Made by a program: the position numbers and the translations under genes
Shown here: piece after piece, positions 12,287-24,715 of the stretch
Numbering within the stretch: position 1 is the stretch's first letter
Layout of the letters: every line of letters starts with the position of its first letter
Notes under the pieces: model-generated
Told to the model about the DNA's origin: nothing
Database searches by the model: none
Seen by the model: the letters and a program-made list of their open reading frames with translations, nothing else
NCBI RefSeq assembly: GCF_000203795.2
Contig: NW_006281099.1
Location: 2,235,774-2,299,773, forward strand
Direction of reading: 5' to 3'
DNA length: 64,000 bases
Source of the DNA: Batrachochytrium dendrobatidis JAM81
Taxonomy: Eukaryota > Chytridiomycota > Chytridiomycetes > Rhizophydiales

Positions 12287-12787
12287 GGAACCATATTCAC
12301 GTAAAATGGAACACTTGCAGTGATTGTCTTTTGCTTGGAGTAAACAATGACTAGATACTTGTTTCATTTTCTACTGGACAGACTGCAACAATATATACAG
12401 CGACCATCATATAACGTATGCAAATTCATCACAGTTTCAAATCGATTATCCCTTTCTCATTTGATATGGTCATGCATTGTATGACCACCAAGTTTAAACT
12501 CGGATTCATTCAAGTCTGTATATTGGATTTGACTGTTGTCAACAAAATTCGTATTTGTTGTATCTTGATTTCAGATACGCTTGCATTCTAATTCAAGCAA
12601 GCAAAATCACATCTCGGGAATACAACTGTTTCCACGCCAATCACCATGATAAATGTCAATCAACCTTGTCAAACAGTTCACATCACGATGTTTATAGTAA
12701 ACTAAAACCAACTATTTCATAAGACTAGACATTTATTACGTATTGGCACTGTTATTTAGTGCTCCACTTTGTATGAGTACATCTGTA
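12287..12787 (+). mobile_element. TIR element, left member of the inverted pair around MCT2
   Basis: The left end ccatattcacgtaaaatgga and right end tttgtatgagtacatctgta are the family termini. The element is nearly identical, in reverse complement, to 14922-15407. Shared landmarks are the atgaccaccaagtttaaact region and the aatcacatctcgggaatac region. The strand label here is only relative to that partner. Confidence 0.82.
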
Positions 12788-13174
12788 AATCGGTAATATA
12801 GTTTCTGGAATTCTCCAGGTATGGCATCTGGGTATAATAAATGGAATTGATCAGTCATAGCATAGCTTAAAAATGACTAATACCTTGTGTTCCTTCAATT
12901 CAGCCATATTTGGCTTCAATAAATATCCGCCTGCCAAGTCAATTGAATGGAATATTTAATGCTTTAAATCTAAATGTCGGCCGATTTTTCAACCCTCATA
13001 ACCAGTCCAAGATTAAAACTGTCACATGGCGAGGGTTACGCAATATAAATAGACCATCAGATTGCTTATTCAAATGATATGGGTATAAAGTAGGGCTATA
13101 GGCGGTTTTATTCATCACTAAAAAGTGTTTTTATAGCGTGGCTGTTTGCTTCAGGGTATTTGCCTGAATTAGCT
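12788..13174. other. Upstream region of MCT2
   Basis: There is no gene here. It is AT-rich, between the left TIR element and the MCT2 start, and presumably carries the MCT2 promoter. No specific site was recognised. Confidence 0.4.
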
Positions 13175-14830
13175 ATGGACACTACACAACTGGACGGATT
13201 TGTAGAATCCAAAAAAGTAATACCTAATACTCCTAGCGAAACCACCATTGTTTTTCTAAGCAACCAAGCCCAAACTCCAGAATCTCCAGATGGGGGATAT
13301 GGATGGCTCATTGTTGCTGCCAGTTTTGTGATTAATATTTTTATTGTTGGACTACCTGCTTCATATGGTGTATTTGAAGTAGCGTTTACGACTCAAGAGG
13401 ATTTTAAAGGTATGCTGATGTTTGGAAACTAAGATACTCTATTTCAACATCGATGCCAACAACCCATCTCTGATATCAGTTCATCCCATTCTATTGTGAC
13501 TGCAGGTACCTCATCACTGGCCATTGCATTCATTGGCTCTTTGGCAACTGTCGGTATGCCATTGTTTGCCATTATGTCAGGAAGGCAAGTTGAAAATATG
13601 TTTTGTTTATTCAAAGCGTCGGATAAATTTATTTAACCTATAAAATAGACTCTCTGATATCTATGGCCCGCGGGTTATATCTTGCATTGGAGCCGTGATT
13701 GTGTGCCTGTCCCTTATTATTGCGTCGTTTTCGGTTGCAATATGGCATCTTTATATCACTCAAGGCTTTTTGTTTGGCTTGGGAACTTCATTGTCATATA
13801 TCCCAATACTTGGAGTCCTTCCGGATTGGTTTCAAAAACGCCGAGGCTTAGCAATGGGCATCGCCGTTTCTGGCGGTGGTATCGGAGGTTTAGCAATTGC
13901 ACCGATTTTGCAAAAAGTGATATCAACGATGGGCTGGCGCTGGGCACTTAGGATTATTGGAATCGCAAGCGGGGCTGGACTTTTTACCTCGGGACTCTTT
14001 CTAAAAATGCGTGTCCCAAGCAAACGATCTACAAATATCGACTTTTCGTATTTCAAAGACTCCAAGTTTGTTCGTCTGTTTCTCATGGCGCTTGTTATAT
14101 CACTTGGATGGTTTGTTCCACTCTTTTACATTCCAGGATTTGCTGTCCAGTATGGCATGTCAAAAAATATCGCTGCGTTGCTCGTTGGCTTAACCAACGG
14201 TGCTTCCGGTATTGGACGTGTTACATTGGGATACCTTGCTGACACCACTGGCCCAGTCAATGTACTTATTTTTTGCAATGTTGTGGCTACGCTTTTAATA
14301 TTTCTACTCTGGCCATTTGCCACTACTCTCCCGCTGCTGTTGGTATTTGTAATACTATTCGGCTTCGTATTAGGAGGATTCGCATCGCTCGTACCAACAG
14401 GTAATGCTTTTTCAAGTCTGTCACTTGTAAATATTGCTATACTTTGATTACATTTTTGCATTGTTTTAATTTTTGGTTTACAGTGGTGTCGTTTCTTTTT
14501 GGGTCCAAAGGAAATCTGGCTACAGTTACTGGCATGATTTTCACGGTAAGATTGTCTGATTGCTGGACTACCATGTAATGTACGGCTATTGAATCTAGTC
14601 GCAGTCACTGAAACACTTGTACTATTTATTTTATCTAGGGATATATATCAAATCTTTTTGGCTCACCAATCGCTGGTGTTATTATTGACCACTTTACAAC
14701 CTACACAAATGGCATCAAAAACATTAATTTTACTCCAGCCATCATGTATACCGGCGCATGTTTTTTTGTTGCTACATCCCTTTTAATATCCATCAGATAT
14801 TCTATGCGAAAACGAACAGTTTTGGAATAG
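13175..14830 (+). CDS. Monocarboxylate transporter-like MFS protein 2 (MCT2), inverted relative to the array
   Basis: SLC16-like transporter of 439 aa. Exons: 13175-13409, 13506-13584, 13649-14400, 14484-14545 and 14639-14830. The start MDTTQLDGF is the first ATG in frame. The SLC16 motif PDGGYGWLIVAASF is present, then GFLFGLGTSLSYIP, RRGLAMGIAVSGGGIGG, GWRWALRIIG and NGASGIGRVTLGYLAD. Intron 2 has a GC donor (AG then GCAAGT); the frame across it gives SGRLSDIYGP, so the boundary is firm. It shares the phase-1 first and third and the phase-0 last intron with MCT1 and MCT3 (the penultimate exon is 62 nt in all three). It has a private intron at SGR and lacks the intron after FYIP. It is the only plus-strand member and is flanked by inverted TIR elements. 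Confidence 0.85.
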
Positions 14831-14921
14831 CAGGCATCCAACACTACCTGTTTGATTAGGTATACTGTTTACGCTTAAACAATATAGTATGTGCATATTC
14901 CTCTTGATATTCCTATAGTTT

Positions 14922-15407
14922 TACAGCTGTACTCATACAAAGTGGAGCACTAAATAACAGTGCCAATACGTAATAAATGTCTAGTCTTATGAAATAGTTG
15001 GTTTTAGTTTACTATAAAGCATTGTGATGTGAACTGTTTGACATTTATCATGGTGATTGGCGTGGAAACAGTTGTATTCCCGAGATGTGATTTTGCTTAC
15101 TTGAATTAGAATGCAAGCGTATCTGAAATCAAGATACAAATACGAATTTTGTTGACAACAGTCAAATCCAATATACAGATTTGAATGAATCCGAGTTTAA
15201 ACTTGGTGGTCATACAATGCATGACCATATCAAATGAGAAAGGGATAATCGATTTGAAACTGTGATGAATTTGCATACGTTATATGATGGTCGCTGCATA
15301 TATTGTTGCAGTCTGTCCAGTAGAAAATGAAACAAGTATTTAGTCATTGTTTACTCCAAGCAAAAGACAATCACTGCAAGTGTTCCATTTTACGTGAATA
15401 TTGCGGT
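14922..15407 (-). mobile_element. TIR element, right member of the inverted pair around MCT2
   Basis: It begins tacagctgtactcatacaaa and ends ttttacgtgaatattgcggt. It is a reverse-complement near-copy of 12287-12787 with small indels. The high identity suggests recent insertion or homogenisation of the pair. Confidence 0.82.
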
Positions 15408-15636
15408 AAAATGTCTCAAATATGCAAAAACCAAGCTTAAAATCACCAATTGAATTACGCCTAATGCTATTAGCAAATTCCAACTCCCACAACTAGATCA
15501 AAAAAAGATCAAATTTAAGCAATATATCCATCATCAAGTAATTGAAAACAGTTGCCTTTTGTAAGTGGTTTAAACAATCTCAACTACTTGGGCAATGTTA
15601 CAAGAGTTGAATGCAGTAGCAATTTTATTTCATGGG

Positions 15637-17384
15637 TTAAATCTTGATAAATATTTTCCCTCCACCTGCACTATATTTTACTGAAAAGGCAAGCATTGCA
15701 CCAGCTGCAAAACAAGATCCAGAAAACATAATTGACGGTAGAAAGTTGGGAGATATTGTGCCATCAGCTGCTTGAACGGTGAAATGGTCAATCATGGCAC
15801 CACCAATCGGTGCACCAAACAAACTACCAAAAAAGAGTCCCTGTGAATTATAAATCATATTTATGTTAACATGTATGTTAGAAATACAGACTTGATATCA
15901 ACAGCAATCTAAACCTACATTGTATATCATTCCCGTTATCGAGCCAATATTTCCTCGTGAGCCAAACAGTTGGGCAGTGACTAGGCCAAGTTGACAAATT
16001 TGTTAAAACAAAGTCGACCAACTTTTGCAACTTGGTCAAAAATAAGCTTACCTGTAGAAAGCAATGAAATATATCCACCAACAAAAAATCCAAAGAAAAT
16101 TACTAAAGCCAATAGAGATTCAAAGGTAGTTGCAAATGGCCAGACACATAAAATGACCGTGGCTGATAGCCCAAGGCAAGATGTCATGACGTTTGTGCAT
16201 CCCAAATAATCAGCTACAAATCCAAGAGCAATTCGGCCAAGACCAGATGCACCATTCAGCAGTCCTAATAGTAATGCGCCTTGCTCCCTAGAAAGACCGT
16301 GATTGATTGCATATGCTATATAAATTGAAGAATGCATCAGTACCTAAATATCAAAGTGCATACTCAATTTAAAGAAATTAAGCTTACAAGGTATAAAAAA
16401 GAATGGGATAAAATAGGCAAAAGTAGTAATGAAAGTTGTGGCATATAGACGCAAGAAAATTGACTCGCGAAAATACGACAAGTCAATCGATGCAGCCGCC
16501 TTGCGTGGAAGTCGAATCCGTAGCAGGATAGCACCAACCATAACAATGACAAAGCTTGCAATACCAGCTATCCGGAGTGTCCAGCGCCATCCAATATGAG
16601 TGATAAGTGCTCTCAAAACAGGGCCCCACGCAAGGCCGCCAATTCCAGCACCAGCAACTGCCATTCCCGTTGCGAGTCCGCGATGCTTGACCCACCAGTC
16701 TGATAGAACTGCCAAACTAGGCAGATATGCAGTCGAAGATCCGAGTCCAAACAAAAATCCCTGGGTGACCAAAAAATGCCAGAGTTGTGTCGAGAACGAT
16801 GCCAGAATCAAAGAAGCAAGAGTAATGAATGCTCCGCAAATGCAAACAATACGTGGACCATATTTGTCTACCAGACGGCCAGACATTATTGAGAACAGGG
16901 GCATTCCAGCGATACTAATTGATCCAATAAAGGCAATTGAAAGTGTGGATTCTCCTATATAGTCACCAGTTATTTGATTTTAAAGAAAAATAAATTGTTA
17001 GCAAGCATACTAGCCAACGGTTTACAAAATCAATAGAATGGCCTTGAATTGGCAGTTCATCATACTTTATATTTCAATAAACTACTAGAGTCCATGGGAA
17101 AACCTACCGGCCAATTCAGGAATATTTCTGTACGCCTGCTGGAAAATTCCAAATGACGACGGTAAACCAATCGCAACTGCATTGACCATAAAACTTGCAC
17201 ACATAATTACCCATGCGTAGCCAGTATCGGTTTTTGGGATGTTTTCGGATTGCACATTTAATGCCTCGAGCGATGAATCTACTTCCACCGTCTCTGATTG
17301 CACCAAATCTTTCGATAGTTGTGTTTTAGGGCTACACTGAGTACTTGAATTCATATTCTGCGTTAATTCTCCTAGATCAGACAT
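15637..17384 (-). CDS. Monocarboxylate transporter-like MFS protein 3 (MCT3)
   Basis: SLC16-like transporter, 457 aa. Exons: 17108-17384, 16388-16954, 16052-16315, 15919-15980 and 15637-15840. Exon lengths 567, 264, 62 and 204 are identical to those of MCT1, so the two share an ancestral structure. Motifs: DTGYAWVIMCASF and PSSFGIFQQAYRN (first TM), GRLVDKYGPRIVCICG, GFLFGLGSSTAYLP, HRGLATGMAVAGAGIGGLAWGP, GWRWTLRIAG and SREQGALLLGLLNGASGLGR. The short N-tail is Ser/Gln/Glu-rich. Intron 4 here has an ordinary GT donor (gtaggt) where MCT1 uses GC. The substrate is unknown. The protein appears intact. Confidence 0.86.
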
Positions 17385-18025
17385 ATGGGTATGCAGAGTA
17401 ATCCGTTCGGGTTTGATTCAGGCCGGTAAACTTGAAGGTTTTTATAGACTATTTTTCAAGCATTTATCCATAGCGGATAAACAATCTTGTAATATACCGC
17501 AGACAATTGCTAGAATGGCCATAAAAATAATCAATGCTTTTATGTTTGGCTTTGCTTGGTAGAAATGGTGAGCATTATAGAGTTTTGTATGGATTCATAT
17601 CGCATCTGGATACCTAAATCGTCTAGCAGCTAATAGTCTAGTAAAGTTGAAGTCGGTAGTCTATAAAGTTGCACCAGAGCGGTCAAAATCAGTCGCTATG
17701 GCACTTTCAATCGACATTTAGAAATAGTTTTGGTTGAAACTCTGACTTGGCATGGTTGTTCAAGTCGGCTAAATCTTCAAAGTTTATTGGTGTGATTCAA
17801 GTTATCTCCAAATGAACATTAGAATAAGTCCGCTGTAAATATCCGCAAGAACTATGAGACTAGCGGACATTGTGGAAACGTCCTGCGATCTGGCTATTCC
17901 ACTTGCACACCATCAACAATAGTTGCATCGTTTTAATACTGAAAAAATTTATTATGATTGCAGTAAATCAGAGGGGAAATATTCAATATATAATTGAAGT
18001 ATATACATGGATAATACATTTGGAG
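17385..18025. other. Intergenic region between MCT3 and MCT4
   Basis: It holds the MCT3 5' side and the MCT4 3' side. It is AT-rich. I see no convincing open frame, RNA gene or TIR element. Confidence 0.4.
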
Positions 18026-19712
18026 TTAGACTTTGGTCCAGAATTTCATACGACCTGTCGTCATTTTGATGGAAACTAAGAACATGGCACTAGTAAACAG
18101 GCAGCATCCAGAAAACATGATGGACGGCAAAAAGTTGGTATGTTTTGATCCATTGGCACTAATCGTGGTGAATCGATCAATCATTGCACCAGCAATGGGC
18201 GATCCAAACAGGTTTCCCCACATAAGACCATTGTACACCATGCCTGTTATGGTGGCAATGTCACCATTTGCACCCAACTGTTGTGCAACAATAGTTGGCA
18301 GGAGGGCTACATAGCCTCCAATAAAGAATCCAAACATGACCACTACGCACACAACAGATCCAAAAGAAGTTGCAAATGGCCAGATAGTCAAAATTGATAT
18401 AGCTGCTGTTGTAGCACATGCAGCAATCGTATTAATTCTGCCAGCGTAATCACCAGAAAACCCAAGAACGACTCGACCAAGTCCAGATGCTCCATTTAAA
18501 ATGCCAATAAGAAGCGCACCTTGTTCTCGAGTCATACCATGGCTGACCGCGTAAACTATAACAGCAAGTCAATGTATGATTAGTTTGATCAGTATTGTCA
18601 ATGCACAAAATATCATCAGATAAAGACTAAGCACTTACTGGATATGAAAAAGAAGGGAATAAAATATCCAAACGAGTTGAAAAACGTAACGAAATAAAGT
18701 CGAATAAATACACTGTTTTTTAAACAAGACAGATCAATCGTCCTTTTAGCAACTCGTTTAACTCGAATACGTAGCAAAAGTGCGCATATTAAAATAACGG
18801 CAGATCCACACATGGCAACTGTTCGGAGCGTCCAGCGCCATCCGATACTTGTGATGAGCGCACGTAGAATAGGACCCCATGTAAGTCCACCAATACCAGT
18901 TCCTGCAACTGCAACTCCCGTTGCAAATCCACGACGCTTGACCCACCAATCTGATAAAACTGCCAGGCCAGGTAGATATGCAATTGAAGACCCGAGTCCA
19001 AACAAAAATCCATGGGTAATTAACAAATGCCACGTCGCATTGGAAAACGATGCGATGATCAAAGAAACCAAAACGATCAAAGCACCACAGGCACAAACAA
19101 TGCGTGGACCATATTTGTCTACCAAGCGACCAGCCAGAATTGAAAATATGGGCATTCCAGCAGCTCCAAGAGATCCAACAAAAGCGATTTCAAGATTTGA
19201 TGATTCTGTTTTGAAACAATCCAGAGTATACAAAAATGAGTACCAATGTATACATCTAGTACAACAGTGTCTCAAAATCACCAAATTGGAAATACAATAC
19301 AATATACTATTCAAAACTCACTTGCAAATTCGGGCTCTTCTTTGTAAGCCTGTTGAAATACGCCAAAAGAGGTGGGAATACCGATGGATATAAAATGAAT
19401 AAAGAAGCTTGCAACCATAATCACCCAAGAGTAGCCACAATCTGGAGGAATAGCTGCTTCATTTTCTAGATCTGCATTCATTTTGATGTCCAATTTTTCT
19501 TGCTCATAGTCATCGTGATCTAGACTCGGTAACGGTGCAGTTGTTGATTTATTGAACTCGGCTGGCTTGGGAAAAGCAAGAGTCACTTGATGTGTCGTGT
19601 CATGGTTGCAGCTTGTACTTAAACTACTTTGACTGGACATATCTGCAGATTGTGTGGGTAGATGACAGCTATAGGAAGGAATATGCTTTGGCATTTTATA
19701 TAGCTCGTTCAT
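18026..19712 (-). CDS. Monocarboxylate transporter-like MFS protein 4 (MCT4)
   Basis: SLC16-like transporter of 495 aa from three exons: 19322-19712, 18639-19205 and 18026-18555. The last exon is 530 nt, exactly the sum of the three final exons of MCT1/MCT3 (264+62+204), so two introns are absent at precise positions. Motifs: PPDCGYSWVIMVASFF, PTSFGVFQQAYKEEPE, GRLVDKYGPRIVCACG, GFLFGLGSSIAYLPG, RRGFATGVAVAGTGIGG, GWRWTLRTVA, MTREQGALLIGILNGASG. Exon 2, the first intron and the last ~75 residues are nearly identical to MCT5, while the N-tail and TM8-10 differ. The ~100-residue cytosolic N-tail is polar. The substrate is unknown. Confidence 0.87.
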
Positions 19713-21039
19713 CTCAATTCTAGCTATGTGTGGCTGTAATCATCACCTGCATACAACAAGCACATTAAACATATTTGCTTGTCATCCGGCTTAGTCGCTT
19801 TGTACATGATAAAGGAGATTAGACCAGCTAAGGAAGTAAGCCCGGCTAAACTATTCAAGGTAGAATAGCTAGTGGAGAACTAGCATCTCAACAATAGTTA
19901 TCGGAAGAACCCATCTATGGTTTTCCCGATAGCAAGGTACTACCACAACACTGGTGCTTGAATAAAAATACTAAGCCGAAAATTTAAAAATCCGGTTTCA
20001 AAGAGTCGATGGTTCATCTTACTTTTTCACCAATGGGGTTTAGTTTAGCAATAAAACTCTGAAAAGACTCGAGTTGGAGCAGGGTAATACATGGCGTGGT
20101 GAGCCAAGAATTCGAGATAATCTACTACACAGTACTAACTTGTAGTACATGCAACCCCAATAAAAGCACATATGCACAGTTTAGACTTGGATTTAGGCTA
20201 TTGTCACTAAAATAGCACTTGTATACAATGTCTGGGTACTAGCAAGTCTAAAAAGCATATCTGAAAAATCTGCATTGGATGCTTGATTGTAATTGTGTTT
20301 CTGGCATAGCCTCAATGGCCATCTTAATGTCAGTACTCAATCCGGATATGCTCCTCAGCCTGGAATAGCCAAAAAAGTATTTGTTATGTTCACAGCTTTA
20401 CTGCGCTTTTGAAATAGCAGCTTTTGTATGCGATTAGCCATGTCTAATGACTACGTAGGTCAATAAACAAGGCTTTTAGATCATTAGAATATATTGATGG
20501 TAGAAGACTCACATTGCCATGGATCAAACATAGCCCTCAAATTACCATGGATCTGCTCAATTACTAAGCCAAATGGATTTTGAGGCCTTGAACCATTAAA
20601 ACAATCTCGACTACAATAAAAAATCATGACTAGAGTACTAAGCCTTTATTTTCATTGCAGTGTTCAAGTCGACACACTTTCGGCCAAAATAAACTAGTCC
20701 CGAAATGCTTGAATACTACTCCGCCAAGCAGCTTGCCCAAGCACATACTTTGAAGTCTGCTATACCAAACACTCTTGAACAGTTCAAGAGTATATCAAGT
20801 CTGGCAGTTTTTGATTGATATATAAATAGGCACACTTGGCCGACATTATATATTAATCAAAAACTTCAGAGTTGTAAATTCATCAGCTCAAATATCGTGT
20901 CTACAAATTTAAACTATTCAAGTTGGCCGCAAAAAGTTTATTAAGATTCCACTTTAGGATTCGACATTTGTTCTTATTTACATAACTAGATCTACAATTC
21001 TTTCCAATGATAGAGCTCAAGCCAGTAAATTCGACAGCT
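19713..21039. other. 1.3-kb intergenic region between MCT4 and MCT5
   Basis: No open frame of useful length, tRNA or TIR element was recognised. The sequence is AT-rich and non-repetitive by eye. It must contain the MCT4 promoter and the MCT5 3' end. Confidence 0.4.
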
Positions 21040-22660
21040 TTAGACTTTGACCCAGAATTTCATACGACCTGCAGACATCTTGACGGAAAGCAAAAACATG
21101 GCACTGGCAAACAGGCAGCATCCAGAAAACATGATGGACGGCAAAAAGTTGGTATGTTTTGATCCATTGGCACTAATCGTGGTGAATCGATCAATCATTG
21201 CACCAGCAATGGGCGATCCAAACAGGTTTCCCCACATAAGACCGTTGTACACCATGCCTGTTATGGTGGCAATGTCACCATTTGCACCCAACAGTTGTGC
21301 AACAACTGTTGGCAGGAGGGCTACATAGCCTCCAATAAAGAATCCAAACAAAATGGCAAGGCCCAAAATAGCTCCAAATGTTTTTGCGACAGGCCAGATA
21401 GTGACAATGGCAAGTCCTGCAATTGCAACACTTGCTGTCAATGTATTAATTCTGCCAGCGTAATCACCAGAAAATCCAAGAGCGACTCGACCAATCCCAG
21501 ATGCCCCATTTAAAATACCAATAAGAAGCGCACCTTGTTCTCGAGTCATACCATGGCTGACCGCGTAAACTACAGCAGTAAGTCAATGTATGATTAGTTT
21601 GATCAGTACTGTCAATGCACAAAATATTACCAGATAAAGACTAAGCACTTACGTGAAATGAAAAAGAAGGGAATAAAGTAGGCAAACGAGTTGAAAAAAG
21701 TAACAAAGTAAAGTCGAATAAATACAGTGTTTTTGAAATAGGACAGGTCGATTGATTTTCTAGCAACTCGTTTAACTCGAGTACGTAGCAAAAATGCGCA
21801 TACTAAAAGAATGGCAGATCCACACATGGCAACTGTCCGGAGCGTCCAGCGCCATCCGATATGTGTGATGAGCGCACGTAGAATAGGACCCCATGTAAGT
21901 CCACCAATACCAGTTCCTGCAACTGCAACTCCCGTTGCAAACCCACGACGCTTGACCCACCAATCTGATAAAACTGCCAGGCCAGGTAGATATGCAATTG
22001 AAGACCCGAGTCCAAACAAAAATCCATGGGTAATTAACAAATGCCACGTCGCATTGGAAAACGATGCGATGATCAAAGAAACCAAAACGATCAAAGCACC
22101 ACAGGCACAAACAATGCGTGGACCATATTTGTCTACCAAGCGACCGGCCAGAATTGAAAATATGGGCATTCCAGCAGCTCCAAGAGATCCAACAAAAGCG
22201 ATTTCAAGATTTGATGATTCTGTTTTGAAACAATCCAGAGTATATAAAAATGAGTACCAATGTATACATCTAGTACAACAGTGTCTCAAAATCACCAAAT
22301 TGGAAATACAATACAATATACTATTCAAAACTCACTTGCAAATTCGGGCTCTTCTTTGTAAGCCTGTTGAAATACGCCGTATGAAGTAGGCAAGCCAATC
22401 GTTACAAAATGGGTAAAGAGACTCACAATCATAATCACCCAAGAGTAGCCACAATCTGGAGGAACAGGATCATCATCCTTCCTAATGACTCCGTCTTCGC
22501 ACATGTCATCAGTCTTGAACGTATCAAGCAATTCATCTTTCAAAACTTTATCGACAAGCCGATCATCAGCAACACGTTCGGGTGCTTTTGACAGAGCCAA
22601 TGCATATGTGTGTGTCGAGTCGGTAACATGCCTGGAGCTCTGATTGTCTGGATCGGCCAT
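21040..22660 (-). CDS. Monocarboxylate transporter-like MFS protein 5 (MCT5)
   Basis: SLC16-like transporter, 473 aa if translation begins at MADPDNQSSRH (22660). An in-frame upstream ATG at 22714 (MGLEIVLLLFW) would add 18 hydrophobic residues and is less likely. Exons: 22336-22660, 21653-22219 and 21040-21569, the same three-exon layout and lengths (567, 530) as MCT4. Motifs: PPDCGYSWVIMIVSLF, PTSYGVFQQAYKEEPE, GRLVDKYGP, RRGFATGVAVAGTGIGG, MTREQGALLIGILNGASGIGR. The first intron is almost identical to that of MCT4 although the N-terminal tails are unrelated, which points to recent duplication plus gene conversion. The substrate is unknown. Confidence 0.86.
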
Positions 22661-22968
22661 TTTAAAATCTTTAAACTGGATCCAAAATAACAAAAGAACT
22701 ATTTCTAAGCCCATTTATATATCATTCGGCTGCATTATATAAACTGCGGAGTTCTAATATGGCGAATGTATTGATGATGCCATTTTTAACTTTGTTGTGG
22801 TATTTTAAAACTAGATCAATTCAAAGCATTTTGCTAAGTAGTGAAATAAGAATTTCACAAGGGAGTGTTGTTGGCCAAGTCACCCGTATAGGGTTTGATT
22901 GCATATTGAAAGCATATTGCTTTGAAGTCTACACACTCTTTCAATCGATGTATTGCGCAGTATAATTT

Positions 22969-23926
22969 ACCGCTATATTCACGCAAAATGAAACTTTTCT
23001 ACATGTGTATTGTAGTGATTGCTTCAATTTTGCTTTGGAATATGCAATGTCCAAGTGCTCATGCTTTCCTACTATACATTGACTGCATTGCCTCTTTAAT
23101 ATACACCATCAGTCTTTCCTCAATGTTTGGAATCGTACGCCGTACGCCGTACACATTCATTTTCATTGTACTAAAGCGGTCGTCTTTAACTGTAAGAATG
23201 GACAATACGGAGCTATGCAGCAAAACTCTATTTCGCGACATTGCTGTTTGTTGGACAGTTGGAGATCATGCCGAATCACTGAATCTGTAGTTTTGTAAAA
23301 TGGTATATTGTTGAAAGTCAAATTGAGTATTAGCAAATGTATTTTCAGTGATATCCACAAATATTGGAATATCAAAATAGTATGACTTTCTTGATCAGCC
23401 GCTAAATACAATGGCTATCATACGATGCACATAAACTATAGGGTTGAACTAGAACTGTCCATTTGTTCCTGTTTGACGGTCGTACATTGTACATTTACCA
23501 AACGTGAAATCAAACCCATTGTAATCTAAATATTAGGTTCGACTGTTTTGATATTCCCAATCAAACTCAAGCTTCACTTTGTTGTATCCAAAATCAAATA
23601 CTCTTGCGATTCAGTTCAAGGAAACAAAGATTGCAGTTCCAGGAATGCAACTGTAAATGCCAATCACTCGGTGTTATAATGTTTGGTTTCGATAGTTTGA
23701 AATTAAACAAGTGCTAAAGATATGAGATCTATTAAGACTGTAATGTAAACATTCAAATTTTTGCAAAAACGAGCACAAATACCAGTCAACTTTGTTGATG
23801 AATTCAAAAGATAAAATGCACAGTAAATCGGGTGGAAGCTGGCATCAATCATGTGGTGAGAATTGACTGCTTATCATACATTTTGATATCCTTATTTAGT
23901 GTTCTATTTTACCTGAATATAGCTGG
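22969..23926. mobile_element. TIR element, long copy B
   Basis: The ends are accgctatattcacgcaaaa and ttttacctgaatatagctgg, more decayed than in copy A. From about 23063 to 23670 the sequence matches copy A (about 2180-2780) almost base for base. One visible difference is an extra gccgtac unit near 23140. The part after 23670 is not shared with copy A. Confidence 0.78.
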
Positions 23927-24715
23927 AAAATTAGTGCGATAGTATTGCTTGTTACTGAGATGCACTATATTTGTTTTAGTGGGTACCAATTTGATTATTA
24001 TCCGCAGATCATAGCCACAATTGAAAATCCGGCTTTGAATTTGTACTGCTTTAGGCAGGTTTAAAAATGCATTTAGAATACGGACGCCCTTATCGGCGTA
24101 TTTGTCCAATTTACATGAAATAATAACAATAAGCTTAGCTTTAGCATAGGGTGCTTAACTCACAGCAAGTGATCAAGAGCATGAAAACGAAGAGACAATG
24201 AAGAATTGTCTGCAACCATCACTTGTCTTTTTCACCTCCGCTGTGTATTTAGAAAGTACTTGCATAAAACTCATTCAACCACATTCTTGTGTGGTTGGGT
24301 TTGATGATGCTCCTTTGCAAACATTAGTGGATTTATGTCGGCTGATTTGAATAGTGGAAGCATGTGTTGCTCGCACTTCCTGTACCGCGGCGACAATCTG
24401 ATTTGTTGAAGCGGTCAATTTGCTGAATGACCTGCTGATTCTCTTGATTAAATATAGGATATTGTTTGGTCCAGCGGCAACTGCTTGGTGAGATTACTGG
24501 CCTTGGTCTGGCACGGGTTCAATATTTCATCTATAGTTTATGCTAATCTACAACAATCGTGCAGTTTTACAAACGAGGAATTCATATTGTTGGAGTGCTG
24601 CAACAGCAACTTGCTTGATGCTATCAGAATGTTTCCAAAACATGATGGGGCGACTTTTGAAATAAATATATTTTTTGTCCTTGTTCATTGTGCTGAACTG
24701 GGAACTTTATGCTTA
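23927..24715. other. Gene-poor stretch between two TIR elements
   Basis: No recognised gene. On the minus strand, about 24300-24460 holds a short Gln-rich open segment (NQENQQVIQQIDRFNKSD) without start or splice context. A 66-codon minus-strand frame at 23909-24109 overlaps the TIR end. Both could be gene remnants or chance. Confidence 0.3.

Noticed and set aside
18812..19393. 193-codon plus-strand frame (and its twin at 21811-22389)
   Set aside because: Antisense to transporter exon 2, and repeated only because the two sense genes are nearly identical. No family features.
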